A DNA stretch of 64,000 nt from Clytia hemisphaerica (Eukaryota; Cnidaria; Hydrozoa; Leptothecata; Clytiidae), in assembly GCA_902728285.1 (NCBI GenBank), contig CACVBU010000835.1, forward strand, positions 79,471 to 143,470, in the 5' to 3' direction. A model generated the notes under the pieces. It was not told the DNA's origin and made no database searches. It worked only from the letters and a program-made list of their open reading frames with translations. Within the stretch, counting starts at the first letter, position 1. Each line of letters starts with the position of its first letter. This document shows, piece by piece, positions 52,005 through 63,952 of the stretch. Both the position numbers and the translations under genes were made by a program.

Positions 52005-53640
52005 TTCAATTTTTCTGATTTTTTGCACAAAGGTGCATTACTATAAACCCTCGAATGTGACGGAGCCCGATTTTCGAAAAAAAAAAATTTTCCGGCCGGT
52101 AGAACCGGAAATGTCCCGAAAAAAGCGGTTTTTTGAGATTTTTCTCAGATTTTATCATTGTTTTTGCGATTTTTTTGCACATAGATGCACATTAGTACTG
52201 CCGAAAAGGTGTCGGAAACCGTTTGCCGAAAAAAAATTTTTTCCGGTCTGTAGAACCGGAAATGTGCCGGAAATCGTCGTTTTTTCACATTTCCGTCACA
52301 TTTTTTCAACTTATTTAATTGTTTTGTTTACAGAAAAATGTTCTTTATGATGATGCCCAAAACTTAGCATCGTTTGATTTCAAAAAAATCATCCGTTGAA
52401 TCCGTAACTCCTTAAAATCGCCGGAACAGCCGAAAAACCGGCGTAAAACGGTTTTCCTTCATTTTTTCAACTTATACTCGACAGATTTTCATGATTTTTT
52501 GCACAATGATGTAAAATGGCAATGCCCAAAATGTGACAGAGCCCAATTTTCGAAAAAGAAATTTTTTCCAGCCGGTAGAACCGGAAATGTCCCGAATAAA
52601 GCGGTTTTTTGAGATTTTCTCAAGATTTTATCATTAGTTTTTTGCGATTTTTTGCACATAGATGCACATTAGTACTGCCGAAAAGGTGTCGAAAACCGTT
52701 TGCCGAAAAAAAATTTTTTCCGGTCTGTAGAACCGGAAATGTGCCGGAAATCGTCGTTTTTTCACATTTCCGTCACATTTTTTCAACTTATTTAATTGTT
52801 TTGTTTACAGAAAAATGTTCTTTATGATGATGCCCAAAACTTAGCATCGTTTGATTTCCAAAAAAATCATCCTTTGAATCCGGAACTCCTTAAAAATCGC
52901 CGGAACAGCCGAAAACCGGCGTAAAACGGTTTTCCTTCAATTTTCAACTTATACTCGACAGAGATTTCATGATTTTTTGCACAATGATGTAAATGGCAAT
53001 GCCCAAAATGTGACAGAGCCCAATTTTCGAAAAGAAATTTTTTCCGGCCGGTAGAACCGGAAATGTCCGAAAAAAGCGGTTTTTTGAGATTTTCTCGAGA
53101 TTTTATCATTAGTTTTTTGCGATTTTTTGCACATAGATGCACATTAGTACTGCCAAAAAGGTGTCGAAAACCGTTTGCAGAAAAAAAAAATTTTCCGGTC
53201 TGTAGAACCGGAAATGTGCCGGAAATCGTCGTTTTTTCACATTTCCGTCACATTTTTTCAACTTATTTAATTGTTTCTTTACAGAAAAATGTTCTTTATG
53301 ATGATGCCCAAAACTTAGCATCGTTTGATTTCCAAAAAAATCATCCTTTGAATCTGGAACTCCTTAAAAAATCGCCGGAACAGCCGAAACCGCGTAAAAA
53401 AAACGGTTTTCCTTCATTTTTTCAACTTATACTCGACAGATTTTCATGATTTTTTTGCACATGATGTAAAATGGCAATGCTCAAAATGTGACAGAGCCCA
53501 ATTTTCGAAAAAGAAATTTTTCCGGCCGCTAGAACCGGAAATGTCCCGAAAAAAGCGGTTTTTTGAGATTTTCTCGAGATTTTCTCATTAGTTTTTTGCG
53601 ATTTTTTGCACATAGATGCACATTAGTACTGCCGAAAAGG
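52005..53640. repeat. Tandem array, period about 476 bp, about 3.4 units
   Basis: GCGGTTTTTTGAGATTT recurs at about 52125, 52601, 53075 and 53555. Every unit holds two CCGGTNGTAGAACCGG-like inverted motifs (ACCGGAAATG) and TTTGCACATAGATGCACATT. Indels in A-runs distinguish units. The open frames over the array repeat the same peptide and are not genes. It ends just before the hAT-type pseudogene. Confidence 0.88.
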
Positions 53641-53765
53641 TATTTCTTAATTGCTTTCTCCGTTCCAATAGATATATAATTCGAAATTTAAAATTATACA
53701 TTACTTCCATTAAATTCTAATTATTCGTTTTATAAATAGGTAGGTCCATTAAAGTATTGCTTGTN

Positions 53766-55500
53766 AAAATCTGGTCTAGGTTATTTATTGAGTTGATCAA
53801 TTATGGGATAAGAAGGGGGGACAAATATTTAGAGGATCATTACATTCATGCGCCAGGTAATGCCCATTATTTATCTTCATCTACTCAGAATGAAATTATT
53901 TCAATCTCTGGAGCACTCATTCTTGAAAAAATTTTAATTCAAATAAAGCCTGAACCTACTTCTGTTTACTTCTTTTCCATCATGGCAGATGAGGCTATGG
54001 ATTGCTCTCAAAAAGAGCAACTATCTTTAGTCTTAAGGTACATTGATGAAGAAAATGTGATTCACGAGGAATTTACTGGTTTTGTCCATTTAAAAGATGG
54101 TCTCACTGGAAAAGCAATTTCGGACACTATTTTAAAAAGAGTTGATGATCTTGGTCTTGACATCAATCAATGTAGGGGTCAAGGGTTTGATGGTGCTGGG
54201 AATGTTGCTGGTCATAAAAATGGTGCAGCTGCACTGATTACAGGTCTAGTTCGAAAAGCTATTTTTGTCCACTGTTTTTCACACAGATTGAATCTTTGTG
54301 TTTCTAAAAATTTTAAAATAATATCTGTGAGTAATATGCTCGAAGTTGCAACCAAACTTACTTATTTTTTTCACAATTCAGAGATAAGGCAAAGGTGTTT
54401 TGAAAAATATGTAAAGTCTTTTCGCCTCTCTCATCGTGTGAGTGACAACCTTGATGGTGAATGGTTATCTTCCAATAAGGATTCAAACTCTAGCTCCAAG
54501 GCTAAAAAATTGAGGGATCCTTCTAAAACTAGATGGGTCGAAAGAATCAAAGACCTTGAACTTTTTATTGAGCTTTTTGAACCTCTTTGGTTAACCCTCG
54601 AAGAAATAAAGAACAATGCGAACCGCAAGTATAACGATCAAACCCGAAAAGATGCTTTCTCTTTTTTTAAAGCTATTGAATCATTTGATTTTATTGTCAA
54701 CTTAGTAGTTTGCTACCATGTTCTTGAACTTACATTGCGTGTTACTGAACTTCTTCAAGCCAAATTAAATGATATTTCCGTCGGTGTCAATCTAATCACT
54801 TCTACCGTCCAACGTGTGAAACAGGCTAGAACCAATGTCCATGCTGAGCATGATGAATGGTTTCAATCTGCCGTGGATATAGCTAATAGGCTAAATATCA
54901 ATGTCTCAAAACCTAGGACAATCAAGAGGCAGATTTACGAAAAATCATCCTGCCGAAACTGTATCTGATTACTATAGAGTTTCTCTGACCGTACCTCTTT
55001 TAGATACTCTTTACCAGGAGTTCCTTGGTCGTTTTTCTGAGCATTCTTTGCTTGCATACAAAGGTTTATATCTTTTGCCCAAATCTTTTTTGTCCGAGGA
55101 AGATGTGGCTGTCAAACTCGGACCTTTTTTTCGTTTTTACTCTCACGATATGGTTTCTCCACTACGAATTAATGAGGAAATTAAAGCATATGGGACCTTT
55201 TGGGCTGATTTTACAGACCTTCCCACTACTATTTCTGAAACATTAAATGCTATCAAGCATGCAAAGTTTGATAATATCGAAAGAGCTCTCAGAATTCTAG
55301 CTACTATTCCTGTGACTACTTGTGAGTGTGAAAGGTCCTTTTCTGATATGAAATTAATTAAGAGTAAATTACGTAGTACAATGGGCCAAGATAGGTTAAA
55401 TGGCCTCTGTCTAATGAATGTTCATCTTGACAAAACGCCTGATTCGATGGCAGTATGTGAAAAGTTTTTAGCTAAACAGCAAAGACGAATTGCTAAGTAA
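53766..55500 (+). pseudogene. DUF4371/hAT-type transposase, frameshifted and 5' truncated
   Basis: Two overlapping frames give one domesticable-type transposase like the ZMYM/THAP12-related hAT group. The first frame (to 54968) has DUF4371: IMADEAMDCSQKEQLSLVLR (catalytic Asp), GQGFDGAGNVAG (second Asp), FVHCFSHRLNLCV, and the DPSKTRWVERI block. The second (from about 54940 to TAA at 55500) has SDYYRVSLTVPLLD and the C-terminal dimerisation region CECERSFSDMKLIKSKLRST (catalytic Glu). They are joined by an apparent one-base shift in the A-run near 54938-54945. The N-terminus is missing: a single N at 53765 and the tandem array precede. No TIRs recognised. Confidence 0.85.
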
Positions 55501-56019
55501 TTTGTTATAAAACCGAATCTTCGTTAAAAACAATTTCAACTGAAAAAAAAATAAAAAAACAATGCAAAAAAAATACAATTTCTGATCTTTACTTCTTTTC
55601 TTCTTTCTTCTTAAATTGTTCAGTGTTCGTTTCTCCATTCCAGCCCGCCAAGATACGGTCGATCCTATGAGACACAAAAGTGAATGGACACTTTATATAG
55701 GCGTTGACCTGGGCAAATTTTCGTGTCAATTACCCTACAAGAATGGAAAGAACCAGCAGGCACATAGAATTTTTTTCTAGCTGGGGTTTTTCCTGGGGTG
55801 TCTTCGTGCCTATCTAGTCGTTCATTTTCTTCCGTCTTTTTTCCTTTCTCTATCCGTCTATGTACTGTGTTATGCTGAGATGACGACAAGTAAAGAAACT
55901 ACCAATTTTATCATATTTATTTCCTTGTAATAATCATCTCAGCATGTCACTAGGCATACTGACGAGCTCTGATATTGAGCGAAACGGATTTATGTATGGT
56001 TTTTTGAACAATGATACCT
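55501..56019. other. Unassigned stretch between two hAT-type units
   Basis: No gene supported. A pair of TCTCAGCAT / ATGCTGAGAT motifs near 55874 and 55936 forms a short inverted repeat. Confidence 0.35.
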
Positions 56020-57206
56020 GAACACAGGGTTCGAATTATAGCTTCGCACTTCGCAAATTGCGAAGCAATTTCAGGTTTTGGCGAAGAAAAAAGTTTTTTG
56101 AGATAAAAATTGCGAAGCAAAAATTTTTAAGCGAAACTTAAAAATTGAAAGGCAAAGAGAAAAAAGAATCTAACACAGTCTGTATATGTAATTTAATGAG
56201 TGGGATCACACGCCTGAATAAACACTTTTTTAAAGTCTTTCTATATAAGCTTTTCTCTCTGGCATCATAAAAGAAGAAACTCCCTTATTTGCTTGCCTTT
56301 TTGCTGAAGAGATCTCTTCGTTAATTGTTGCTGAGTAATTTTTCTTTCTCTCTGGTTATTACGTCATAACAAATGTTCGGTTCATTGCACTTGTTATCTT
56401 TAGTAACGAGTAAAATTCCTTTTACATTTTACAAGTCTAGACATTTATCTTCTCTTTTGAATCTCAAAGAGAGAGGAATGTAGTTGTTTAATAAAGCGTT
56501 TTGATAAACTACTTGTATATTTAATTAATATTGTTCAATGTGCCCCCTGTATCACTATCGATCTTTTTAAAGACACCCCCTTCTCACAGACCCGGTGGGA
56601 TTTTTTTAGCCAGTGGTGGTAAAAATAACGGACTAAAACTTTGAAACAATTTACAGTTTTTGCTACTGATTAAATCTTAAATTTATTTTGTCGGCTCCGT
56701 AAACCGGGTTGACACGGTTCCAAAACCGCTTTTCAAACCGTTTTGTACCGGTTTGTATGTAAAAATCAACAAGCTCGAGATACTCAATTTTAGAAACTTT
56801 GACATCGATTTCTCAACCGTTTTAAACCGGTTTAAGTCGGGAAAAACCGATCTCAACCGGTGCGTTGCGAGTCAAAACCGGTGTGTGTTTTTGCTGTATG
56901 GAAATCGCTTGGCAGGACACAATATTAGAACAGAAAGAGAGCAAAGATAACCTACAAATAGAATTGACGTCATAAATGAAAATTTGAATAAAGTAAATAG
57001 CAAAAAGTTTTTTCATGCATTTCATTTGTTTTATTCAAAGCTATTGAAGCTCACTATTGCGTCATTTTTAGCTTAAATGGAGTGGTTAATTTCATTCTTC
57101 GTTCATTTTCATACCAACATGGCTTCGTTAACAACTGTAAATAAGTGGCAAAGTTCTCTAAAATGCAAGCTAGATATTTGAGATTGTCGATGGAAAGGTC
57201 AGAAAA

Positions 57207-59786
57207 ATGAAGTGTATTGTTTGCTCTCAGTTTTCTGACAAGATTAAAGGAATGAAAGGATTCAGTCAGGCTTGGGTAGACGGTACAGAATCTATAAAGA
57301 AAGATAGTTTGGATAAACACATCAAAGGAGAGCCTCATAAACATGCAAAGGACCTTTCATTGAAAGTTTCCTTGGGTGCAAAATCTTATAACAAGGAAAT
57401 TGTTTCAAAAACACCGATTGGTAAAGGTTTAACAAAAATGCAAGAAGAAGATGAAAAGGTAATAAGTTTTTGTCATAATTTTGATTAACTACATAATCTG
57501 TATACTGTGTTTTCTCTTCTTTTGCAATGTATGTAATGATTAAATCATGAAAATTTAGTTCCTTCTAAAAATTAATTACCCAGCTGGCACACAACGTTGT
57601 TTCAACGTACATCTAACGTTCATAACGTCCATAAAACGTTGTATGAACGTTAAAACGTTATATGAACGTTAAATCAGTTATATGAACGTTAAAACAACGT
57701 TTTGTGCCAGCTGGAGAGTTGCGTTTTATTTTAAAGCTCAAATGCTAATTTTCTAACATACTTAGACAAACCTTTTTCAGTCAGTAAACAAAACTTATAA
57801 ATGTCTTAAGTTTTTAAATTGAAGAGGGGTGTCTAGAAAAAAGTTTTTAATTGGTTTCACATGATTTCTGTATAGTTTTAAAGAGTAGTATTTCGAATAG
57901 AGAATGGAGTGAAAAAAAAAGAATCCCCCCTGTATTTATAATTTCAGATCCTGCGCACCAGATTCAACACAGCATACTATCTATGCAAAAAGGAACGACC
58001 GTACAGTGACTTTTCAGATCTACTGAGTTTGGAGGAGAAGAACGGTATGAAAAAGAGTCACAGTTACAGGAATGACAGAGCTGCTGCTCAATTTATCGAT
58101 ACGGTTGGTAAGGAGATGAAAGATTCTTTTGTGAATGATCTTTTGAATGCCAACTACTATTCAGTATTAACCGATGGGAGTACCGATGCAAGCATCACAG
58201 AACAAGAGGTAGTATATGTTCTCTATCTATCTGGTGGTGAGCCAAAAGTTAAGTTCTTAGGAATAGAGGCTCCGGATCAAGCAACTGCTGATGGATTGAA
58301 AGAAAATATTGAAAAGGCTTTTCACAATATCGGGATAACTCATATGTATGATTCCCTTGCCAATCTGTGTGTTGATGGAGCTTCTGTTAATACAGGCATC
58401 CACAATGGTCTTGGTGCTAAGATGCAAGTTCATGCACAATGGCTAACCATTATCCATTGTTTTAACCATAATCTGGAGCTAGCCGTTAAAGACTGCTTTG
58501 ATAAGACATTTTTTAAAGAAATCGACAACATGCTCCTCAAATTATTTTACTTATATCGTAAAAGCCCGAAACGGCTACGTGAACTCAAAAAGTTTGAGGA
58601 AATTTATGATGAATCGATTCCAAAACCATACAAATCGTATGGAACAAGATGGATTGCCCACAAGATCAAAGCTATGGAGATTGTTTTAAACAACTATGGT
58701 GTATACATCCAACATTTAGAATCGTTAGCACAAACAGACAGTCAGGCTTTGAAGCGGGCTGAAATACAAGGAGAAGTGAAAAAATGGAAAAATGCAAAGT
58801 TTCCCATACACTTAGCAATGTACATTGATGTTCTAACGCCACTTAAAGTGCTCAGTTTAGGTTTCCAGAAGGAAAAACATGACCCTGTGCTTGCTGTCCG
58901 TCGAATTAAAGAGTTCAATTGGACAATGGCCAAACTACAAATTCTTGTTGACTCATCGTTAGAGGATGGTAACAATGACCGTCTGATTCACATCACCAAA
59001 CTATTCAAGGAAGTTGCTGATGATGGAAACTATCAAGGGGTAAAGTTATCAAATTTTACAGTCCATCAGAAATCGATCAGTGAGTCATTTGAAGAAATTA
59101 TTACGAAGCTAGCGATCACAATGGAAAATCGATTTTCAAACATGATGGCATCACCGGTTTTCGAAAACCTCGTGACTATCCTTGACGTATCATTATGGCC
59201 TGAGGAGGATAAAGGGCTGTTAGACTATGGTGACGAAAGTGTGAATGCCTTAGTCGATCATTTTCGCTCTCTTATTGAGAAAAAGTGCAATGTTTCTCAA
59301 ATTTCGTCAGAATGGGATAGACTAAAGCTTTCCTTTTCACCCAAATTGAAGGCAGGAGAGAAGGATTATCTTAAGGTTTGGAAAGAAGTTTTTTCGAATA
59401 AGGGGCTTCAAGACGAATGTAAAAACGTCTTACATATCATAGAAATTCTTCTCATTACCCCGTTTACAAATGCCAAAATTGAAAGAGTTTTCAGCAGAAT
59501 GAATAGACTGAAAACAGATTCCAGAAATCGCTTGGGTCAGGCTAGATTGGAAACACAAATGCGCGTGGGAGAAGAAGGCGTCTCAATCGACGAATTTGAG
59601 CCCGACCTTTATATCAATAAATGGTTTCAGGAAAAGGTTCGCAGGATAAACGGGGCAAAACCAAGAGATTATCCGTCAAAGCGTCGCTCTGTTAAATCTA
59701 AAAGTGGATATTCTGTCATTGATATTGCTCAGGTTACCCTATCTGACCTGGAGAACAGTGATGATGAATTTGAACAGTTTGATTGA
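57207..59786 (+). CDS. hAT transposase (ZNF862/C17orf113-like), two exons
   Basis: Exons 57207-57458 and 57948-59786 join in phase 0 across a GT-AG intron (GAAAAG|GTAATA ... TTTCAG|ATCCTG), giving 696 residues. Exon 1: zinc-finger module MKCIVCSQFSDK ... SLDKHIKGEPHKHA, of the TTF/BED-like type. Exon 2: LEEKNGMKKSHSYRND, SVLTDGSTDAS (first Asp), NLCVDGASVNTG (second Asp), IIHCFNHNLELAV (Cys-His), YGTRWIAHK, and the C-terminal dimerisation part FTNAKIERVFSRMNRLKT (Glu). All DDE-type residues are present. Upstream, ATG 57119 opens MASLTTVNKWQSSLKCK, which looks like the family N-terminus but is one base out of frame and stops at 57181. Either translation starts at 57207 or the gene is broken at its 5' end. 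Confidence 0.88.
57580..57714. mobile_element. 135-bp MITE with AACGTT repeats, inside the transposase intron
   Basis: CCAGCTGGCACACAACGTTG at 57580 and the complement of CCAGCTGGCACAAAACGTTG ending at 57714. AACGTT(CATAT) units repeat between. No clear target duplication. Confidence 0.75.
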
Positions 59787-60233
59787 GACATTTTGACTTT
59801 CAGTCACATGATGATAAACAAGACTTACAACTTACTACCACTTTAGCATTCGATTTTATTACTTTTTACTTTCTAGGTTATTCAGTTATTTTCTACAAGA
59901 ATATGGTTCTATAATATATAATATAATTTTACTACACAAATTTCCGTTCTCGTAGAGATTTCTCGAGACAGTAGAGACATAAATTTATTATTGTTTTGAA
60001 CACAAAATTCCAAAAGAGGCATACAAATTTCTAAATTATATCTACTTCACATTTATGTTGTAGATAGAACAATAGATCGCAAATATAGATCGCATTTAAT
60101 CGCAAATTACATCGCAAAACTCCAAAAGTGCTTCGCAAACATCTAAAAATTTTCGCCTGCCGCGCTATCCGGCTCGCTTCGCTCACATTTTTTTAGCGAA
60201 GCTCCTCAAATTTATAATTCGAACCCTGGAACA

Positions 60234-61270
60234 TGTTTTTTTCTTTTATTTTCATGTATACAAATGGATCTCTGTGGATGAAGACAATCGTTATGGATTT
60301 CATCAACTCGCGCATTGGTTTTTCATCAAATCTATTTTAACTAAATAAATATCTAAATGAAATTCATTGTTTTATTACCTGTGTCACTTACCTAACGTCC
60401 TTCAGAAAGTAACATTTGGAATAAAACCTTCCCTGGTATTTTGGAAATCAAATTCACTATACGTACTATATCTTTGGTTTGTAGTAAATTTTTTGATGTT
60501 AATATTATAAAATTGCTATTAATGTTAAGCTACGTTATAACTTCCTCCGTTTTGAGCGTAAAACTCGTAAAAGAATAAGGCCTAAAAGCTTGGAGCTGTC
60601 AATTGTGTAAACTTTTAAGGTTGGGCTTTTTCTTAAAATGTTATGTTTAAATTTCGAACAATTAAAATAAACAAGTGCCCGAATTTCCTATAGGTAGCCA
60701 TCGCAATTTCGAAGTCGCCTAAATTTTATCCCGCCCTCCTTACGCGGTAGCTTAGAACCAACTGTAGTGGGGGTACTATTTTAGTTTTGTCAGGGAATTT
60801 CCCTTGGTCAAAAGGAATTTCCCAAAAGGACATATCATAGAAACCACAAGTTATTATTATGCCCGAGACACCCAGTCTTTGAAAATATTCGATTATATGC
60901 GTGGCTCTGCCACCCATTCAACAAATGGTAAACTTGTTTAACGACGAGTTGCTGGTTAACCACGTGCAACGTGGCCTGTGTGTTGGGGTTCACAGGTATT
61001 GGGAACTGCAGCCCATAACGTCCCCCTGTTGTCTGGAAAAATATGGGCGTACCGCCCTCATGAAATCATCGCCCGCCCTCCAACCGCCCATTCAAAAATT
61101 GAAATTTGCGACACCCCTCGAAACACCCTTTTGGACCAAACAATTCCAAATACAAAAATTGCGAACTCAACTGTCTAGAAAATCAATCCAACGCAACACT
61201 CTCCAATTTATAACGAAACGGGTGCAAAGCATTCTGTGTGCTGTAGTACAACCAGAATGAGAAAAACAGC
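60234..61270. other. Unassigned stretch
   Basis: No gene supported. The 119-residue frame at 60901-61260 has no domain, is Gln/Pro-rich by base composition and overlaps a second open frame, so it was left out. Confidence 0.35.
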
Positions 61271-61274
61271 GACC

Positions 61275-61556
61275 ATCGATAAGAATATGGTATATATAAA
61301 ATTTATGTGTTGGGAGTTTGACATATGCTTGTACTCTCTGTGTATTTACATTCGTTGTAATGTTGTTTGGGGAATTATGAAGTTCTCTGGATTTTGATTG
61401 CATTTAATCAGGTTGATTTTTTATGACTTCTAATGGTACTTTTTCTAACGAGTTTGATTACTCTATTCTCACACTTGTCTTTTTTTCGCGTCCCTTTCCG
61501 TGATTACTTTTAATTATATTTTTAAAGACAGGTAAAAAGGCATATTGATGTAACTG
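61275..61556. repeat. Uninterrupted copy of the repeat split at 14019-19395
   Basis: Reverse complement of the three pieces at 14019-14204, 14600-14612 and 19342-19395, without the 395-bp, palindrome and DIRS insertions. It carries about 20 extra bases in ACAACGAATGTAAATACACA relative to the other copy. It ends close to the 5' limit of the LINE. Confidence 0.75.
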
Positions 61557-61605
61557 CATAGAGATGTGTAAGCTTAAAAATATGATGCAACTTGTTTCAC
61601 GATAG

Positions 61606-63374
61606 CTTTCTTCTCAAAAACTGTATACGATTAATGGCAAAACCAACAAAGATGATATTACCACTGAATTCAAAGAACACTTCGATAATCTACTTAACAC
61701 GCCCCGGGTAACAGGTTTCAACAACTCTATCTCAAACAAAACGCTTCTTGAAAATCTGACTGCTCTTGATACAAAGGAACCAGATTTCTTCGTCACTGAA
61801 ACAGATGTCGCCAACTCCCTGAAAAAGCTGAAACTTGGAAAAGCAAGGGATCCATTTCAACTGAAGGCAGAGCATTTCTTGTTCGCACGATCACCTACTT
61901 TTATAACTTATTTAACCAAACTTGCAAACAACATATTCACTACAGACATTATCCCTCCATCATCATACCCCTGGTGAAGTCATTCAAAAAGTCACTCAAG
62001 GATCCAAACAACTACAGGGGCATTAGCCTTATCCCAATAATGACAAAGCTACTTGAGGTAATTATCGTAGAGAAATGTCCCATCTTCAAAGAGAGCAACT
62101 CAATGCAGTTTGGTTTTACAGCTAACTCATCAACTCTACACGCTGAAACAATTCTTCTTGACACCATCCGGCACTACAATAGCAGAAACTCACCAGTCTA
62201 TATCTGTAGCCTGGATGCGGAGAAGGCTTTCGATTGTGTAAACTGGCTTTCCCTCTTTGATAAACTACTAGAAAAGAACATTCCAAATTCAGTAGTCTGC
62301 TTCTTAATCAAACTATATCTAAACGGAACAGCAGTAATCCACTATGCGTCACATTTTTCAAAAATGTTTTCTCTCACCCAAGGTGTCCGTCAAGGCAGTG
62401 TATTATCACCATACCTCTTTAATATCTACACTGAGGAACTGTTATTGTCGATCCAGTCACAGAAATTGGGTACCTTTCTCCCGAATGGTCTTCACACCGC
62501 AGTGATCGCTTACGCTGATGACATAATCTTGTTGAGTTCCACCCTTGTTCACCTTCAGAGAATGCTTAGTACGTGCGAATCGTTTGGCAAGGAGAACGGC
62601 ATTAACTTTTTCCACACAACGACAAAAAGTAAAACTCAATTCATAATCTCTGGTAAATCAACAATCAAGGATTCTCGTCTTACCCTAAATAACATTCCAG
62701 TGCTTCCTCGTAATGATCTTATCCACCTTGGATTCCATTGGACAAAACACCGTAACCGGATCAGTCTCAAATCTCACAAAGACAATCGTATTTCTGAAAT
62801 GTGGTCAATTACTACCTCACTCATTTCTGCAGGATTGAGGCATTGTCACCCTAACTCAATCGTTACCATATTTAATCATATCATCTTACCTAAGCTTTTA
62901 TATGGATTAGAACTCTGTGATCTGACTAAAACCGAAACAAACCAATTGAATGTGGCAGCACGGTCCTGTCTCAAGTCCCTATTTGGTGTATCCAGAAACA
63001 GTAAAAACCATCTCCACCGCGCCTACCATATTCCGGACGTATCGAAACTTGTTGAAAAGCGGAAACTCTCCCTCCTGAAGCAACTTATTGCAAATCCATC
63101 AACATCTGACCACACGACTCACACCATATTGATGAACAACCATCCTGAATTCTCTGCTATCTACGATGCAGCCGTAACCGCGTCCTGGAACAACGTAAGC
63201 CTTGTAGAAATCGTGCTTTGTAGACGTGTGAGTATCGACTTGGAAACTGAAAGTGCTTTTGATGAACATGGTCATGATATAACTAGAATTCGTGAACTGG
63301 TTGATAACTGGTCTATTTATGAAAACAGACTAGCTTTGAAAAATATTCTTGAACAAGCTATCCCTAGAGCATAA
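61606..63374 (+). pseudogene. Non-LTR (LINE) reverse transcriptase, 5' truncated and frameshifted
   Basis: The first frame (61606-61977) reads the pre-RT region: TEFKEHFDNLLN, ETDVANSLKKLKLGKARDP. A one-base shift near 61955 moves to the second frame, which is open to TAA at 63374. It holds the RT palm DPNNYRGISLIPIMTKLLE, CSLDAEKAFDCVNW (catalytic Asp), LTQGVRQGSVLSPYLFNIY and VIAYADDIILLSS (A/YADD box), then a thumb and C-terminal region. No endonuclease domain remains: a stop lies just upstream at 61607. Clade not certain; the YADD and R-Q-G-S-V-L-S-P boxes fit CR1/L2/RTE-like groups. Confidence 0.88.
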
Positions 63375-63838
63375 TACATAATCATTTTATTGCAGTTGGA
63401 AGGCTCAATAATTGGACTGACTTCTCCCCTTCATCTTCTTGCCCCTCTCCCCCTCATTATACTCCCAGTCCAATCCTTGAGACTTTCAACTTATTTTACA
63501 GCATTTTTAAAAAAGAAAACTTATTTTAATATTCATCTAGATATTCTTCTGTCGCCCTCCACATTCATTCGCCTTTAGACATTAGACCTTGACTATTTTT
63601 GTTTTGTTTACATTTAGCTCGGTTAGGCTCAGGTTTTGCTCTCAGGATTTTCACGTTTTCACTATGTCAGGTTTTACTCCCTGGCTTTTGATTTTCTTTC
63701 TAGATTTTCTCCTACATTTACTTCTTTCAATTTAGATATCGATTTAGTGCGAGGTTCTGCTCCAGGCTTTTCGTTCCTTGATTTGTGGTAGGGTTATAAG
63801 ATTAATATTTATTTATTTTTGACAAAATAAAAACGATA
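63375..63838 (+). mobile_element. LINE 3' UTR
   Basis: Non-coding pyrimidine-rich sequence after the RT stop, ending TTTTTGACAAAATAAAAACG without a long poly(A), as expected for many CR1-like elements. Confidence 0.5.
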
Positions 63839-63871
63839 AGCACTACTTGTTAATAACTGTCTATATACAGT

Positions 63872-63894
63872 TATATATATATATATATATATAT
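63872..63894. repeat. (TA)n microsatellite
   Basis: About eleven TA units after the LINE end. Confidence 0.9.
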
Positions 63895-63930
63895 TACATA
63901 TACCAAATCTTTGGTGATGAAAGAGATGTT

Positions 63931-63952
63931 AAAAAAAAAAAAAAAAAAAAAA
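63931..63952. repeat. A22 homopolymer
   Basis: A run of 22 A residues; its exact length is a likely site of sequencing error. Confidence 0.85.

Larger units (their letters stand above)
56025..60228 (+). mobile_element. Complete hAT transposon, 5-bp TSD GAACA
   Basis: 4204 bp with a 16-bp perfect TIR CAGGGTTCGAATTATA at 56025 and its reverse complement ending at 60228. GAACA is duplicated at 56020-56024 and 60229-60233. Both ends are crowded with GCGAAGC/TTCGC motifs (56040-56130 and 60110-60205), the expected subterminal transposase-binding repeats. It carries one spliced transposase gene (57207-59786), and its intron contains a separate MITE. CAGGG-initial ends are typical hAT; the 5-bp instead of 8-bp duplication marks a less usual branch. 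Confidence 0.9.

Noticed and set aside
52005-53640. Regular repeats that could suggest a CRISPR array
   Set aside because: Units are about 476 bp and contiguous with no spacers, in a eukaryotic context; an ordinary tandem repeat.
56025-56040. GGTTCGAATTATA resembling a tRNA B box
   Set aside because: It is the hAT terminal inverted repeat, found again in reverse at 60213-60228, with no tRNA around it.
60901-61260. 119-residue plus-strand open frame
   Set aside because: No domain, no splice or promoter support, overlapped by another equally open frame.
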